The notes under the pieces are model-generated. The model saw nothing but the letters and a program-made list of their open reading frames with translations. It ran no database searches and was not told the DNA's origin. The position numbers and the translations under genes were made by a program. From Luteibacter sp036500425 (GTDB taxonomy: Bacteria > Pseudomonadota > Gammaproteobacteria > Xanthomonadales > Rhodanobacteraceae), in the NCBI RefSeq assembly GCF_036500425.1, contig NZ_DASYCB010000038.1, positions 9,700 through 73,699 of the forward strand: DNA of 64,000 nt, in the 5' to 3' direction. This document shows positions 1 through 8,388 of this stretch, one piece after another; the first letter of the stretch is position 1; every line of letters begins with the position of its first letter.

Positions 1-1
1 C

Positions 2-2383
2 GTGACCTCGAGCGATGCGGAGATCGATGCGATCCTGCACGACCAGGTCTGGACGCTGTACGAAGACAGCAAGGCGCGCATGTGGATCGGCACAGGGCAA
101 TCGGGCGCTGTCTACGTTGCTCCCGATGGGCACGCGCATGCCGTCGCCGGCTTATCCGGCAAGACCGGCATGGCCCGCCGGCGCACGATCCGCGCGTTCC
201 GCGAGACGCCTGAGCACGTGCTGTGGTCTGCGACCGATGGCGCGGGCGTGATCACTTACGACTTCAATACGGGCCAGTTGCGCGCGTTGGCACATGACGC
301 CGCCATGGCCTCGTCGCTGCCCGGCGATATCACCCGCGATATCCTGCAGGACCGCACGGGCAATATCTGGGTGGCAACGGAACTAGGCGCCGCGCACTAC
401 GATCCGAACGGGCGCAAGGTGTTCTCCGTGCTGCCCTCGCCGTTGCAATCGCACACCTTGTCGAACGCCAACGTGCATTCGGTGTTTGTCGATCCGCGCG
501 GGCGGATCTGGCTCGGCCTCGGCATGGGGCGCATCGATGTGCTCGACCTCGGCAGCGGCGGCATGCGCCACCTGCAACTAGGTGGCGAGCAGGCCGAGCG
601 CGATGTGCAGGCGTTCGTCGTGGCACCGGATGGTTCGATCTGGGCCGGTGCGCAGGGCATTTCGCGCATCGATCCGAATACCTTCGCGCTGCAGAGCTCG
701 GTGATCCCGAGCCTGGATGGCCGGCTCATCCTTTCCATGCAGCGCGATGGCAACGACCTGCTCATCGGCACCTACGATGGCTTGTTCCGCTACGACACGG
801 TCAGCGGCGCGCTGCGCCAGATGCGCCACGATGACAAGGATCCGCGCAGCCTGGTCGGCGACCAGGTTCGCTACATCGTGCGCATGGCGCATTCGTGGTG
901 GTTCGCCACCATCAGCGGTATCAGCATCTCGTATGACGGCCAGCCCGGCTTCGTGAATATCAGCCATCAGCCTGCGGATCCCGCGAGCCTGCCGCAGGAT
1001 TACACCGGGTCCATGGCGTTCGATTCGCATAAGCGCCTGTGGCTGGGCACGTTCGGTGGTATCGCGTACCTGGATGATTTCCGTGAACGCGGGCCGTTCC
1101 ATTTTGGCGTGATCGGCGCGCGCGAGGGCCTGGTCAACACCAAGATCAATGCGTTGCTGGTGGATAACGACGACCGCGTGTGGGCTTCGATGGCCAACGG
1201 CGTGGCGATGGTCGACGCGGCCAGCCACCGGGTGTTCGACCTGGGCATTCGCGATGGCCTGCGTATCCCGAGTTATATCCATCGGGCGGCAGCGGAGGCG
1301 CCCGGTGGCGAGCTGATGTTCGGCGGCCTCGGCGGCCTGACCGTGGTCCGCCCGTACTGGATCGCGCCGCAGATGGCGTCACCGCGCCTGGCGATCACGC
1401 ACATCGCGATGAACGACAAATCGGTGCCGCTGGCCCAGCTGCCGGAAGAGGGTGGCCGGATCAAGCTGGATGGCGATGGACGGAACCTGCGCGTGGATTT
1501 TGCGTTGCTGGATTACCGGGCGCCGCAGGAAACCCATTACGCGTATCGCATGGATGATACGGATACGGCGTGGAACGAGGTGGCGCGCGGCATCCCGCCG
1601 AGCGCGATTTATACGAACCTCGCCAGCGGGACGTATACGCTGCGTCTGCGGGCGACGATGCGTGGCCTGGATGCGCGGACGATCGAGACGTCGGTGCGGG
1701 TGGACGTGGTGCCGCGCTGGTATGAGAGCCCGTGGACGTTGTTGTTGGGCGTGGCGTTGGCCGTGGCGATGTTCTTCGGCCTGGTGTACCTGCGCACGCT
1801 GTATCTGCGCCGCCGTGCGGAGCTGTTGCAGGCGCAGGTCGAGGCGCGTACGCGTGACCTGAAGGCGGCGAATGAGCGGCTGGATCACCTGGCGGGTACG
1901 GATGAGCTGACGGGTTCGTTGAACCGGCGGCGTTTCCTGGAGCAGGCCGAGCGGGTGCGCCAGGGGGCGGCGTCGGATGGCATTCCGTTTAGCATGGTGT
2001 TGCTGGATATCGATGACTTCAAGACGGTGAACGATACGTTTGGCCACCTGGCGGGGGATACGGTGATCCGCGAGACGATGCGGGTGATTTCGTCGATGTG
2101 TCGGGCGGATGATTTGGCGGGGCGTTTTGGTGGTGAGGAGTTCATCCTGTGCTTGCCGGGGGCGCTGGCGGAGCATGCGTTGGATATCACCGAGCGGGTG
2201 CGCCATGCGTTGGCGTCGCAGGTGATCGTGCACGGGGATTACCGGATCCGGATCACGGTGAGTGCAGGCGTGGCGATGTGGCGTTCGCCGGAGTCGCTGA
2301 ACTCGCTGCTGGGCCGCGCCGATGAGGCGCTCTACGAAGCGAAGAACGACGGCCGCAACCGCAGCCGCATCGCCAGCCTCTGA
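2..2383 (+). CDS. Sensor beta-propeller diguanylate cyclase, N-terminus cut by window edge
   Basis: Membrane signalling protein that would make cyclic-di-GMP in response to a ligand sensed outside the membrane. The first ~450 residues contain repeated blades of the two-component-regulator propeller type (motifs such as GRIWLGLG, GSIWAGA, KRLWLGTFGG). A Y_Y_Y-like beta domain follows (HYAYRMDD near 525), then one membrane helix at about 577-599, a short coiled coil, and a GGDEF domain. The active-site signature is GGEEF at 710-714, and an RxxD inhibitory I-site (RADD, 701-704) lies five residues before it, so both catalysis and product inhibition look intact. No signal peptide or ribosome site is visible because the window starts here; the true start is probably upstream and the GTG at base 2 should not be trusted. 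Family assignment is firm; the ligand is unknown. Confidence 0.9.
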   Translation: MTSSDAEIDAILHDQVWTLYEDSKARMWIGTGQSGAVYVAPDGHAHAVAGLSGKTGMARRRTIRAFRETPEHVLWSATDGAGVITYDFNTGQLRALAHDAAMASSLPGDITRDILQDRTGNIWVATELGAAHYDPNGRKVFSVLPSPLQSHTLSNANVHSVFVDPRGRIWLGLGMGRIDVLDLGSGGMRHLQLGGEQAERDVQAFVVAPDGSIWAGAQGISRIDPNTFALQSSVIPSLDGRLILSMQRDGNDLLIGTYDGLFRYDTVSGALRQMRHDDKDPRSLVGDQVRYIVRMAHSWWFATISGISISYDGQPGFVNISHQPADPASLPQDYTGSMAFDSHKRLWLGTFGGIAYLDDFRERGPFHFGVIGAREGLVNTKINALLVDNDDRVWASMANGVAMVDAASHRVFDLGIRDGLRIPSYIHRAAAEAPGGELMFGGLGGLTVVRPYWIAPQMASPRLAITHIAMNDKSVPLAQLPEEGGRIKLDGDGRNLRVDFALLDYRAPQETHYAYRMDDTDTAWNEVARGIPPSAIYTNLASGTYTLRLRATMRGLDARTIETSVRVDVVPRWYESPWTLLLGVALAVAMFFGLVYLRTLYLRRRAELLQAQVEARTRDLKAANERLDHLAGTDELTGSLNRRRFLEQAERVRQGAASDGIPFSMVLLDIDDFKTVNDTFGHLAGDTVIRETMRVISSMCRADDLAGRFGGEEFILCLPGALAEHALDITERVRHALASQVIVHGDYRIRITVSAGVAMWRSPESLNSLLGRADEALYEAKNDGRNRSRIASL

Positions 2384-2430
2384 TTCGAATCGGTTCATTC
2401 GCTCACGCGAATGCATGTTTTGATCGAACA

Positions 2431-2480
2431 GGCTCGCCTTCGGCTTCGCAGGGCTTGGCTTACGCCATCGCGTTAGCGCG
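2431..2480. repeat. Partial copy of the longer repeat family found at 55.4 and 56.0 kb
   Basis: About 50 bp here match the outer part of the 106-bp inverted arms near 55363 and 56050, beginning GGCTCGCCTTCGGCTTCGC and ending in a version of CGCGCTAGCGC. There are a few substitutions and a one-base insertion. It lies between the diguanylate cyclase stop and the convergent cold-shock cluster. The 182-bp gap holds no convincing gene. Confidence 0.7.
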
Positions 2481-2565
2481 CAGACGTGGTCGCAGGAGTC
2501 CACCCTGTGGGCGACATTTTCCGCTGCGACGTGCAGTGCTTGTAACGATATCGAGACCGGCGGAT

Positions 2566-2775
2566 TCAGGCCTTTTGCACCGCCGTTGCTTCCAGGCCTT
2601 TCTGGCCTTGAACCACAACGAATGACACTTTCTGTCCTTCCTCGAGAGATTTGAAGCCGCTCCCTTCAATGGATCGGAAATGTACAAACACGTCGTCGCC
2701 ACCATTGCGTGAAATGAAGCCGAATCCCTTTGCATCATTGAACCATTTAACTGTACCGAACTCTCTGTCGCTCAT
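2566..2775 (-). CDS. Cold-shock protein (CspA family)
   Basis: A 69-residue single cold-shock domain, the normal size for CspA-type RNA chaperones that bind single-stranded RNA/DNA and melt mRNA structure. RNP1 (KGFGFI) and RNP2 (VFVHF) are both present, after the typical GTVKWFNDAKG start. The ATG is preceded by AAGGATG at good spacing. It is the last of three same-strand cold-shock-type genes (with 2830-3042 and 3078-3281), separated by short gaps, so co-transcription is likely. The C-terminus ends KGLEATAVQKA. Whether it is truly cold induced cannot be read from sequence. Confidence 0.95.
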   Translation of the reverse strand: MSDREFGTVKWFNDAKGFGFISRNGGDDVFVHFRSIEGSGFKSLEEGQKVSFVVVQGQKGLEATAVQKA

Positions 2776-2829
2776 GACACATCCTTACGTTGACCCCTGT
2801 GTTCCGAACCGAGGTATTGCTCGGGTTGG

Positions 2830-3042
2830 TTAGAAGGGAGTTTCGTCGTTGTTAACCCGAACTTCGGTCGCGTACCAGGGGCCATCCACGCCTTGGTGCA
2901 GCTCGAACTCGACGCGCTGGCCAGCATGCAATCGAATTGCATCTTCAGGCATGCGTGGCTCGTTGGGTTTTTCAGCCTGCGACTCGGCGGCGAACAGGGC
3001 TTTCAGCCAGGCGGGCATATGAAGCCAGATTTGCTGGAGCAT
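2830..3042 (-). CDS. Small protein with a partial, degenerate cold-shock domain
   Basis: A 70-residue protein lying between two normal cold-shock genes on the same strand. I chose the ATG at 3042 because AAGGAGG lies seven bases upstream; an upstream in-frame GTG at 3081, overlapping the previous stop, lacks this. The N-terminal half is an amphipathic Trp/Leu/Ala-rich helix (IWLHMPAWLKALFA). The C-terminal half (GQRVEFELHQGVDGPWYATEV) matches strands 4-5 of its neighbours (GQKVEYEVVQGQKGPQAEKV). The nucleic-acid-binding RNP1 and RNP2 strands are absent. It may be a decayed duplicate or a partner protein that pairs with a cold-shock domain; function is unknown. Confidence 0.8.
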   Translation of the reverse strand: MLQQIWLHMPAWLKALFAAESQAEKPNEPRMPEDAIRLHAGQRVEFELHQGVDGPWYATEVRVNNDETPF

Positions 3043-3077
3043 GGCTCGATCCTCCTTGGTGGAGTACGGCGCTGTCG

Positions 3078-3281
3078 TCACTTCGGTTTGACTTTCTCGG
3101 CCTGCGGACCCTTCTGCCCTTGGACTACCTCGTACTCAACTTTCTGTCCTTCCGCGAGACTCTTGAATCCCTGGGCTTCAATGGCGCGGAAATGTACGAA
3201 GACATCGGGACCGCCCCCATCCTGGGTAATGAAGCCAAAGCCCTTCGCATCGTTGAACCACTTAACTGTGCCTGTCGCCAT
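3078..3281 (-). CDS. Cold-shock protein (CspA family)
   Basis: A 67-residue cold-shock domain beginning MATGTVKWFNDAKGFGFI, with RNP1 (KGFGFI) and RNP2 (VFVHF) intact. The ATG at 3281 has GAGG about nine bases upstream and gives the standard family N-terminus; an in-frame ATG 11 codons earlier would add an unusual leader and is less likely. It is first in the three-gene cold-shock cluster. It differs from the 2566-2775 copy mainly in the loop (QDGGGPD versus RNGGDD) and in the C-terminus (KVKPK). Confidence 0.93.
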   Translation of the reverse strand: MATGTVKWFNDAKGFGFITQDGGGPDVFVHFRAIEAQGFKSLAEGQKVEYEVVQGQKGPQAEKVKPK

Positions 3282-3443
3282 GACACGTTCCTCGGTTTGC
3301 CCCTGCATTGCCACATTACGCTGCAGCGATACACAGCAACATCGGGGAGCGATGGCGATCGCTACGCAATTGAGGCAGGCGGTTCGTAAGTCTCGGAATG
3401 CGAAGCGAATCTGCGGGTGCCCGTTCTGGGATGCGATCCTGAA

Positions 3444-3926
3444 TTAGTCGCGGAAGTTTTCGAACTGGAGCGGGAGTTCGAAGTCGGCCTTGCGGAGCAG
3501 GGCGATCGCGTCCTGCAGGTCGTCGCGCTTCTTGCCGGTCACGCGGACCTTCTCGCCGTTGATCTGCGCCTCGACCTTCAGCTTGGCTTCCTTCAGTTTC
3601 GCGATGATCTTCTTCGCGATCGGCTGCTCGATACCCTGCTTCACCGTCACCTTCTGGCGCGCCTCCGCCAGGTTGGTCTCCAGCTTGCCCACATCCAGCG
3701 CACGCAGGTCGATCTGCCGGGCTGCCAGGCGCGCACGCAGGATGTCGTGCAGCTGGTTCACCTGGAACTCGTTATCCGCCCTCTGCGTAATCGTATTTTC
3801 CTCCAGCTCGAACTTCGCGCTCGTTCCCTTCAGGTCAAAGCGGCTCGACACCTCACGGTTTGCCTGTTCCACGGCATTACGCAGTTCGTGCTTATCCACT
3901 TCCGAAACGATGTCAAAAGAAGGCAT
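3444..3926 (-). CDS. yajQ: YajQ family cyclic-di-GMP-binding protein
   Basis: 160 residues matching the UPF0234/YajQ family end to end: it opens MPSFDIVSEVDKHELRNA and ends with the typical QFENFRD. The fold is two RNP-like ferredoxin domains. In Xanthomonas a YajQ homologue binds cyclic-di-GMP and works with a LysR-type regulator to control virulence genes; that is family knowledge, not shown here. GAGG lies about nine bases upstream of the ATG. A cyclic-di-GMP synthase gene sits 1 kb away, but nothing in the sequence links the two. It appears monocistronic. Confidence 0.95.
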   Translation of the reverse strand: MPSFDIVSEVDKHELRNAVEQANREVSSRFDLKGTSAKFELEENTITQRADNEFQVNQLHDILRARLAARQIDLRALDVGKLETNLAEARQKVTVKQGIEQPIAKKIIAKLKEAKLKVEAQINGEKVRVTGKKRDDLQDAIALLRKADFELPLQFENFRD

Positions 3927-4013
3927 GGGGAAAATCCTCGTTAAGGGGTACAGCCGACAAGTCTACGCGACAGAGCTACCATATGCGTTTGCACCATCAG
4001 GCAGACCCCACCC

Positions 4014-5189
4014 ATGGAATACGATGCCATTGTCATCGGCGCAGGCGCTGCGGGCCTGATGACAGCCATCGTCGCCGGCCAGCGCGGCCGGCGGGTGCTC
4101 GTGCTTGACCACGCCAACAAGGCCGGCAAGAAGATCCTGATGTCCGGCGGCGGGCGCTGCAACTTCACCCATACCCACACCACGCCCGCCAACTTCCTCA
4201 GCCGGAACCCACATTTCTGCAAATCCGCCCTGGCCCGGTATACCCCCTGGCACTTCATCGACATGGTCGAGAAGCACCGGATCAAATACCACGAGAAAAG
4301 TCCCGGACAGCTGTTCTGCGATGACTCCTCCAAGTTGATTGTCCGCATGCTGCTGGACGAATGCGCCGCGGCCGGCGTCCGGATCGAGCTGAACACGCCC
4401 GTGACGAAGATCAAGGCAGGCGAGGGCGGGTTTGGCTGTGAGACCCCGCTGGGCCGGTTCAGCGCGCCATCCCTGGTCATCGCCACCGGCGGGCTGTCGA
4501 TTCCCAGTCTCGGCGCCTCCGGCTGGGGGTACGAGGTAGCGAAACAGTTTGGCCACAGCGTGCTGCCGGTCCGTGCGGGCCTGGTCCCGCTCACCCTCAG
4601 CGGCAAACACCAGGAACGTTACGACGGCCTGGCCGGTGTGGCGCTGCCGATCGAAGCCCGGGCGAACGGTGCCAGTTTCCGCGACGCCATGCTGTTCACC
4701 CACCGCGGCATCAGTGGCCCTTCGATCCTGCAGATATCGTCGTACTGGGAGCCTGGTGTCGACCTGCACCTGGACCTGCTGCCCGGTGAGGACGCGTACG
4801 AGCTGCTGAAGGCGGGCCGCGAGGAACGCCCGGCGGCGGAGTTCCGCACGGTGCTCTCCAGCCTGCTGCCGCGCCGCCTGGCCGAGCGCCTGTGCGAGGT
4901 GTGGCTGCCGAGCAAGCCGATGCGCCAGTACCGTGACGCCGAATTGAAGGAGATCGCGGCACAGTTGCAGGATTGGCCGCTGGTCGCCAGCGGCACCGAG
5001 GGCTACCGCACGGCCGAAGTCACCCTCGGTGGCGTGGATACCGACGAGGTGTCCTCGGCCACCCTCATGTCCAAACGCCAGCCCGGGCTGTATTTCGTCG
5101 GCGAAGTGCTCGACGTCACCGGACACCTGGGCGGCTACAACTTCCAATGGGCCTGGGCCTCGGGGCACGCCGCGGGCCAGGCCGTCTGA
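4014..5189 (+). CDS. NAD(P)/FAD-dependent oxidoreductase, HI0933/YhiN (BaiN-like) family
   Basis: 391-residue flavoprotein. The N-terminus carries the Rossmann dinucleotide-binding motif GAGAAGL (residues ~9-15) with the acidic partner at the end of strand 2. The family signature KILMSGGGRCNFT follows near 40. The C-terminus has the second FAD contact region (GLYFVGEVLDVTGHLGGYN) seen in HI0933-type proteins. The substrate is not known for most members; some act on bile-acid enoyl intermediates, which should not be assumed here. The start is the ATG giving MEYDAIVIG. The ribosome site is weak (AGGCAG about 11 bases upstream). The next gene begins 15 bases after the stop, so the two are probably co-transcribed. 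Confidence 0.9.
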   Translation: MEYDAIVIGAGAAGLMTAIVAGQRGRRVLVLDHANKAGKKILMSGGGRCNFTHTHTTPANFLSRNPHFCKSALARYTPWHFIDMVEKHRIKYHEKSPGQLFCDDSSKLIVRMLLDECAAAGVRIELNTPVTKIKAGEGGFGCETPLGRFSAPSLVIATGGLSIPSLGASGWGYEVAKQFGHSVLPVRAGLVPLTLSGKHQERYDGLAGVALPIEARANGASFRDAMLFTHRGISGPSILQISSYWEPGVDLHLDLLPGEDAYELLKAGREERPAAEFRTVLSSLLPRRLAERLCEVWLPSKPMRQYRDAELKEIAAQLQDWPLVASGTEGYRTAEVTLGGVDTDEVSSATLMSKRQPGLYFVGEVLDVTGHLGGYNFQWAWASGHAAGQAV

Positions 5190-5203
5190 CAGGAGCATCC
5201 GTT

Positions 5204-6082
5204 ATGCGTATCGGCTTTATCGGTCTGGGCAGCATGGGCGCGGGCATGGCCGCGAACCTCATCAAGGGTGGCCACGAGGTCACCGTGTGGAACCGCAGCG
5301 CGGAGGCGGCGAAGGCGCTGGAAGCGCAGGGCGCGAAGGTCGCCGCGAGCGCTGCCGAGGCGGCGAACGGCGCCGAGGTCGTGCACAACATGTTGGCGAA
5401 TGACGCCGCCGTGCGTGAGGTGATCCTCGGGAGCGTGCTGCCCGCCCTGGACCGCGGTGCGATCCACGTGAACCACGCCACGATCTCCGTGGGCCTGGCC
5501 GAGGAGTTGGCCGAGGCCCACGAAGCGAAAGGCATCGGTTTCGTTGCTGCTCCGGTCTTTGGCCGCCCCGAAGTCGCCGCGGCTGGCCATCTCAACATGC
5601 TCGCCTCGGGCAAGCCGGAGCACGTGGCGAAGGTCCAGCCGCTGCTCGAGTTGCTTGCGGCAAAGGTCTGGCCGTTGGGCGATGACCCGATCCGAGCGAC
5701 GGTGGTGAAGATCGGCGGCAACTTCCTGATCGGCGCGGCCATCGAGAGCATGGCGGAAGCCAGCGCGCTCACCCGTGCCCACGGTGTCGAGGCGAAGGAT
5801 TTCCTTGAGATCATGCAGAACACCTTGTTCTCGAGCCCGATCTACAAGGTCTACGGCGGCATGATCGCCGAGAATCGTTACGAGCCGGTCGGCTTCAAGC
5901 TCAGCCTCGGCTTCAAGGACGTGGGCCTGGCCCGCGCCGCCGCCGAGGCAAAGCGTGTGCCCATGCCGGTGGCCAGCGTCCTCCATGACGCCTTGCTGGA
6001 GTCGTTGAACCGCGGCGATGGCGATATCGACTGGGCCGGCCTGGCCCGCGTAGCCGCCGCCCGGGCTAACCTGAAGGATTGA
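5204..6082 (+). CDS. NAD(P)-dependent beta-hydroxyacid dehydrogenase (HIBADH family)
   Basis: 292 residues. The N-terminal Rossmann motif GFIGLGSMGAGMA starts at residue 4, followed by the HIBADH-family substrate-loop region (NHATISVG, about 92-99) and the catalytic-lysine region (VVKIGGNFLIGA; in the family this Lys is the general acid/base). The family reduces or oxidises 3-hydroxyisobutyrate, tartronate semialdehyde, succinic semialdehyde and similar compounds; which one applies here is undecided. The ATG at 5204 follows AGGAG at 7-8 bases. Probably an operon with the upstream flavoprotein. Confidence 0.92.
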   Translation: MRIGFIGLGSMGAGMAANLIKGGHEVTVWNRSAEAAKALEAQGAKVAASAAEAANGAEVVHNMLANDAAVREVILGSVLPALDRGAIHVNHATISVGLAEELAEAHEAKGIGFVAAPVFGRPEVAAAGHLNMLASGKPEHVAKVQPLLELLAAKVWPLGDDPIRATVVKIGGNFLIGAAIESMAEASALTRAHGVEAKDFLEIMQNTLFSSPIYKVYGGMIAENRYEPVGFKLSLGFKDVGLARAAAEAKRVPMPVASVLHDALLESLNRGDGDIDWAGLARVAAARANLKD

Positions 6083-6182
6083 AGCGTTAGAGCGTTTTTA
6101 CGCACGTCTTCACAATCGCTACGCCACCCGGTTGGCGACAATCGGGCGGCACGATGTCGTGCGGCTTCCCAGGCGAGAAGAC

Positions 6183-6464
6183 ATGACCGCAAGCTGGAAA
6201 ACGGTGTACGAGGGCCAGCACGAGGGCCGGGCGGTGACCGTGCGTGAATCGCAGGACGGCACGTTCAAGGTGCTGACCAAGCAGACCGTCCATGACGAAG
6301 GCATCGCTTACCAGGACGGCCACCGCTTCGTCCACGTTTCGCCCGCCAGCGTCGGCGAGCAGGTCGAAAGCGAGGTGAACTCCCGGGATTCCCTGGAAGA
6401 GGCACTTCGCGAACTGCACTTCTCCTCGGCCACGGTCTCCGCGATCGTCGACGGCCTGCCTTGA
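6183..6464 (+). CDS. Hypothetical small protein, 93 aa
   Basis: I do not recognise the family. The ATG at 6183 (MTASWKTVYEGQHEGR) is preceded by a GAGAAG ribosome-site-like sequence; a longer reading from 6132 has no support. The protein is soluble, mildly acidic and without signal peptide or membrane segment. It has a beta-rich first half (GRAVTVRESQDGTFKV) and a helical C-terminal segment (SLEEALRELHFSSATVSAIVDGLP). Codon use matches its neighbours. It lies 62 bases before the amidinotransferase-fold gene. Confidence 0.7.
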   Translation: MTASWKTVYEGQHEGRAVTVRESQDGTFKVLTKQTVHDEGIAYQDGHRFVHVSPASVGEQVESEVNSRDSLEEALRELHFSSATVSAIVDGLP

Positions 6465-6526
6465 CGCCCCAGCGCGCCTTTCTGCCATGATGGAGGCACG
6501 TTCCCCCATCCAGGCGCGCTCCGTCC

Positions 6527-7381
6527 ATGGCAGAAACGACCCCGGCGTACGAGCGCAGCGTACCGCGCATCCTGATGTGCGAGCCCACGTTTTTCGAGGT
6601 CAGCTATGTCATCAATCCCTGGATGACGGACCATGTCCATGACACCACCCGTGAGCGTTCCCAGCGCCAGTGGGATGCCCTGCGTGAGACGGTGCACCGT
6701 CACGCCGATGTGGTGATCCAGCCGCCGGCCGCCGGCCAGCCCGACATGGTGTTTGCCGCCAACGCGGGCCTGGTCTTCGGCAACAGCTTTGTGCCTAGTC
6801 GCTTCCGCTACGACGAGCGGAAGGGCGAGGAGCCGCATAACCGCGCCTTTTTCACTCGCCACGGCTTCGATATCGTCGAGTTACCCGAGGGTGTGTATTT
6901 TGAAGGGGCGGGCGATGCGCTGTTCGATCGCGGGACGAGCCGCCGCCTGTGGATGGGGCATGGCCACCGTTCCGACGCGGAGGCCGCACCGGCCCTGGCG
7001 CGGTTGCTCGATGTCGAAGTATTGCCGCTGAAGCTGGCCGATCCGCGCTTCTACCATCTGGATACGTGCTTCTGCCCGCTGGCCAACGGCTATGTACTGT
7101 ACTTCCCGGCCGCCTTCGATGCGCCGTCGCTCGCCCTGATCGAGCGTCATGTCCCGCCCTCCGAGCGGATCGTTGCCGATGAACCGGATGCCGTGGCGTT
7201 CGCCTGCAATGCGGTGAACATGGGCCGCATCGTCATCCTCAACCGGGCGAGCCCCGACCTGCGTGCGCGGCTGGAAGCTGCCGGCTTCATGGTCATCGAG
7301 GTCGCCCTCGATGAGTACATGAAATCCGGTGGTGCGGCGAAGTGCCTGACCCTTCGCCTCGACGAACCGATGGGCGCTTAG
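6527..7381 (+). CDS. Amidinotransferase-fold hydrolase (dimethylarginine dimethylaminohydrolase-like)
   Basis: 284 residues of the guanidine-modifying superfamily, which cleave or transfer amidino groups on arginine-like substrates through a Cys-His pair. The likely nucleophile is Cys273 in SGGAAKCLTLRLDE; the His is H177 in FYHLDTCFCPL. The substrate-binding motifs PDMVFAANAG (about 72-81) and FEGAGDALF (about 126-134) are typical of DDAH and related proteins. The family includes DDAH, arginine deiminase and arginine dihydrolase, and the sequence does not settle which substrate is used. It converges on phzF with only 4 bases between the stop codons. Confidence 0.88.
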   Translation: MAETTPAYERSVPRILMCEPTFFEVSYVINPWMTDHVHDTTRERSQRQWDALRETVHRHADVVIQPPAAGQPDMVFAANAGLVFGNSFVPSRFRYDERKGEEPHNRAFFTRHGFDIVELPEGVYFEGAGDALFDRGTSRRLWMGHGHRSDAEAAPALARLLDVEVLPLKLADPRFYHLDTCFCPLANGYVLYFPAAFDAPSLALIERHVPPSERIVADEPDAVAFACNAVNMGRIVILNRASPDLRARLEAAGFMVIEVALDEYMKSGGAAKCLTLRLDEPMGA

Positions 7382-7385
7382 CAGG

Positions 7386-8261
7386 TCAGGCGTCGCGCCA
7401 GTCAACCACGCCATCGATGATGGTGTTGGTGCGGCCGCCGACCCAGACGTGCTCGCCGTTGATGCGGATGATGATCCGCGCATCGTGGCCGACCTCGCGG
7501 CCCTGGCTCACGATGTAGCCCCTGGCCAGCGTGCCGCTGTCATCATGGCTGGCGACATAGGCGGCGATCAGGCCATTGGCGGCACCCGATGCGGGGTCCT
7601 CGACGATGCCGACACCGGCGGGGAAAGCGCGAACGGCCAGGCCTTCGGCCGTGCGGGCAAAGACGCACAGGCCGAGCGTATCCGTGGCGAGGGCCAGCGC
7701 GCGGATCGCGGCATGGTCCGGGCGCCAGCCGCGCAGGGTGGCTTCGTCGGCGAATTCGGCTAGCCACCAGCGGCGACCGCCTTCGACACAGGCCGGCTTC
7801 AGCGGACCCAGGGTCACGCCATAGAGCACACTCGAAAGGCATTCACCGCCGCGCGAGGCATCGCCGACCACCCGCGCCCTGGGTGACTGCACGAACAGCT
7901 CACGCTGGGCGCCGCTACCTTCGACCAGGATCGGCAGCACGCCGGCGCCGCATTCCTGCCAGACCACGCCAGCGGCATCCGGCGTGATCAGCCCGGCATC
8001 GAGCGCGGCATGCGCGCTGCCGATCGTCGGGTGGCCGGCAAAGGGGATTTCCTTGCTAGGGGTGAAGATCCGCGCGCGGTAATCGGCGCCTTCCGCGCGT
8101 GCTGGCAGGAGGAAGGTGGTTTCCACCAGGTTGGTCCAGTGGGCGAAACGCTGCATGCGTTCGTCCGACCAGCCCTGGGCGTCGATCACTACGCCAAGGG
8201 GGTTACCCCCGCCGTGGCGGGCGGCAAAGACGTCGAGCTGCTTGTATCGAATGGGGGACAT
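7386..8261 (-). CDS. PhzF family epimerase/isomerase
   Basis: 291 residues with the PhzF/diaminopimelate-epimerase-like double hot-dog fold. The N-terminal signature is YKQLDVFAARHGGGNPLGVV, the catalytic Glu region is NLVETTFLL (around residue 46), and the substrate loop is EIPFAGHPTIGSAHA. The C-terminal half repeats the fold, with VGIVEDPASGAANG. PhzF isomerises a dihydro-hydroxyanthranilate in phenazine producers, but no other phenazine genes are here, so this is one of the many orphan homologues of unknown substrate. The ribosome site is weak. Confidence 0.9.
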   Translation of the reverse strand: MSPIRYKQLDVFAARHGGGNPLGVVIDAQGWSDERMQRFAHWTNLVETTFLLPARAEGADYRARIFTPSKEIPFAGHPTIGSAHAALDAGLITPDAAGVVWQECGAGVLPILVEGSGAQRELFVQSPRARVVGDASRGGECLSSVLYGVTLGPLKPACVEGGRRWWLAEFADEATLRGWRPDHAAIRALALATDTLGLCVFARTAEGLAVRAFPAGVGIVEDPASGAANGLIAAYVASHDDSGTLARGYIVSQGREVGHDARIIIRINGEHVWVGGRTNTIIDGVVDWRDA

Positions 8262-8388
8262 CGGCGGGGGAGCGAGGGGGGAAGAGGTGAATGATAGCCG
8301 CGTCCGGGGGTGCGACGGGGTTCACAAGGCCGGGCGTTGCCGCCAAGATGCGCGCTGGCTCGCCGTTTCCAGGACGCAATACCCACGC

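Noticed and set aside
1379..2503. 374-aa minus-strand frame opposite the GGDEF domain
   Set aside because: The plus strand has an intact GGEEF active site. The minus frame starts in a repeat and is Arg/His-rich without a domain.
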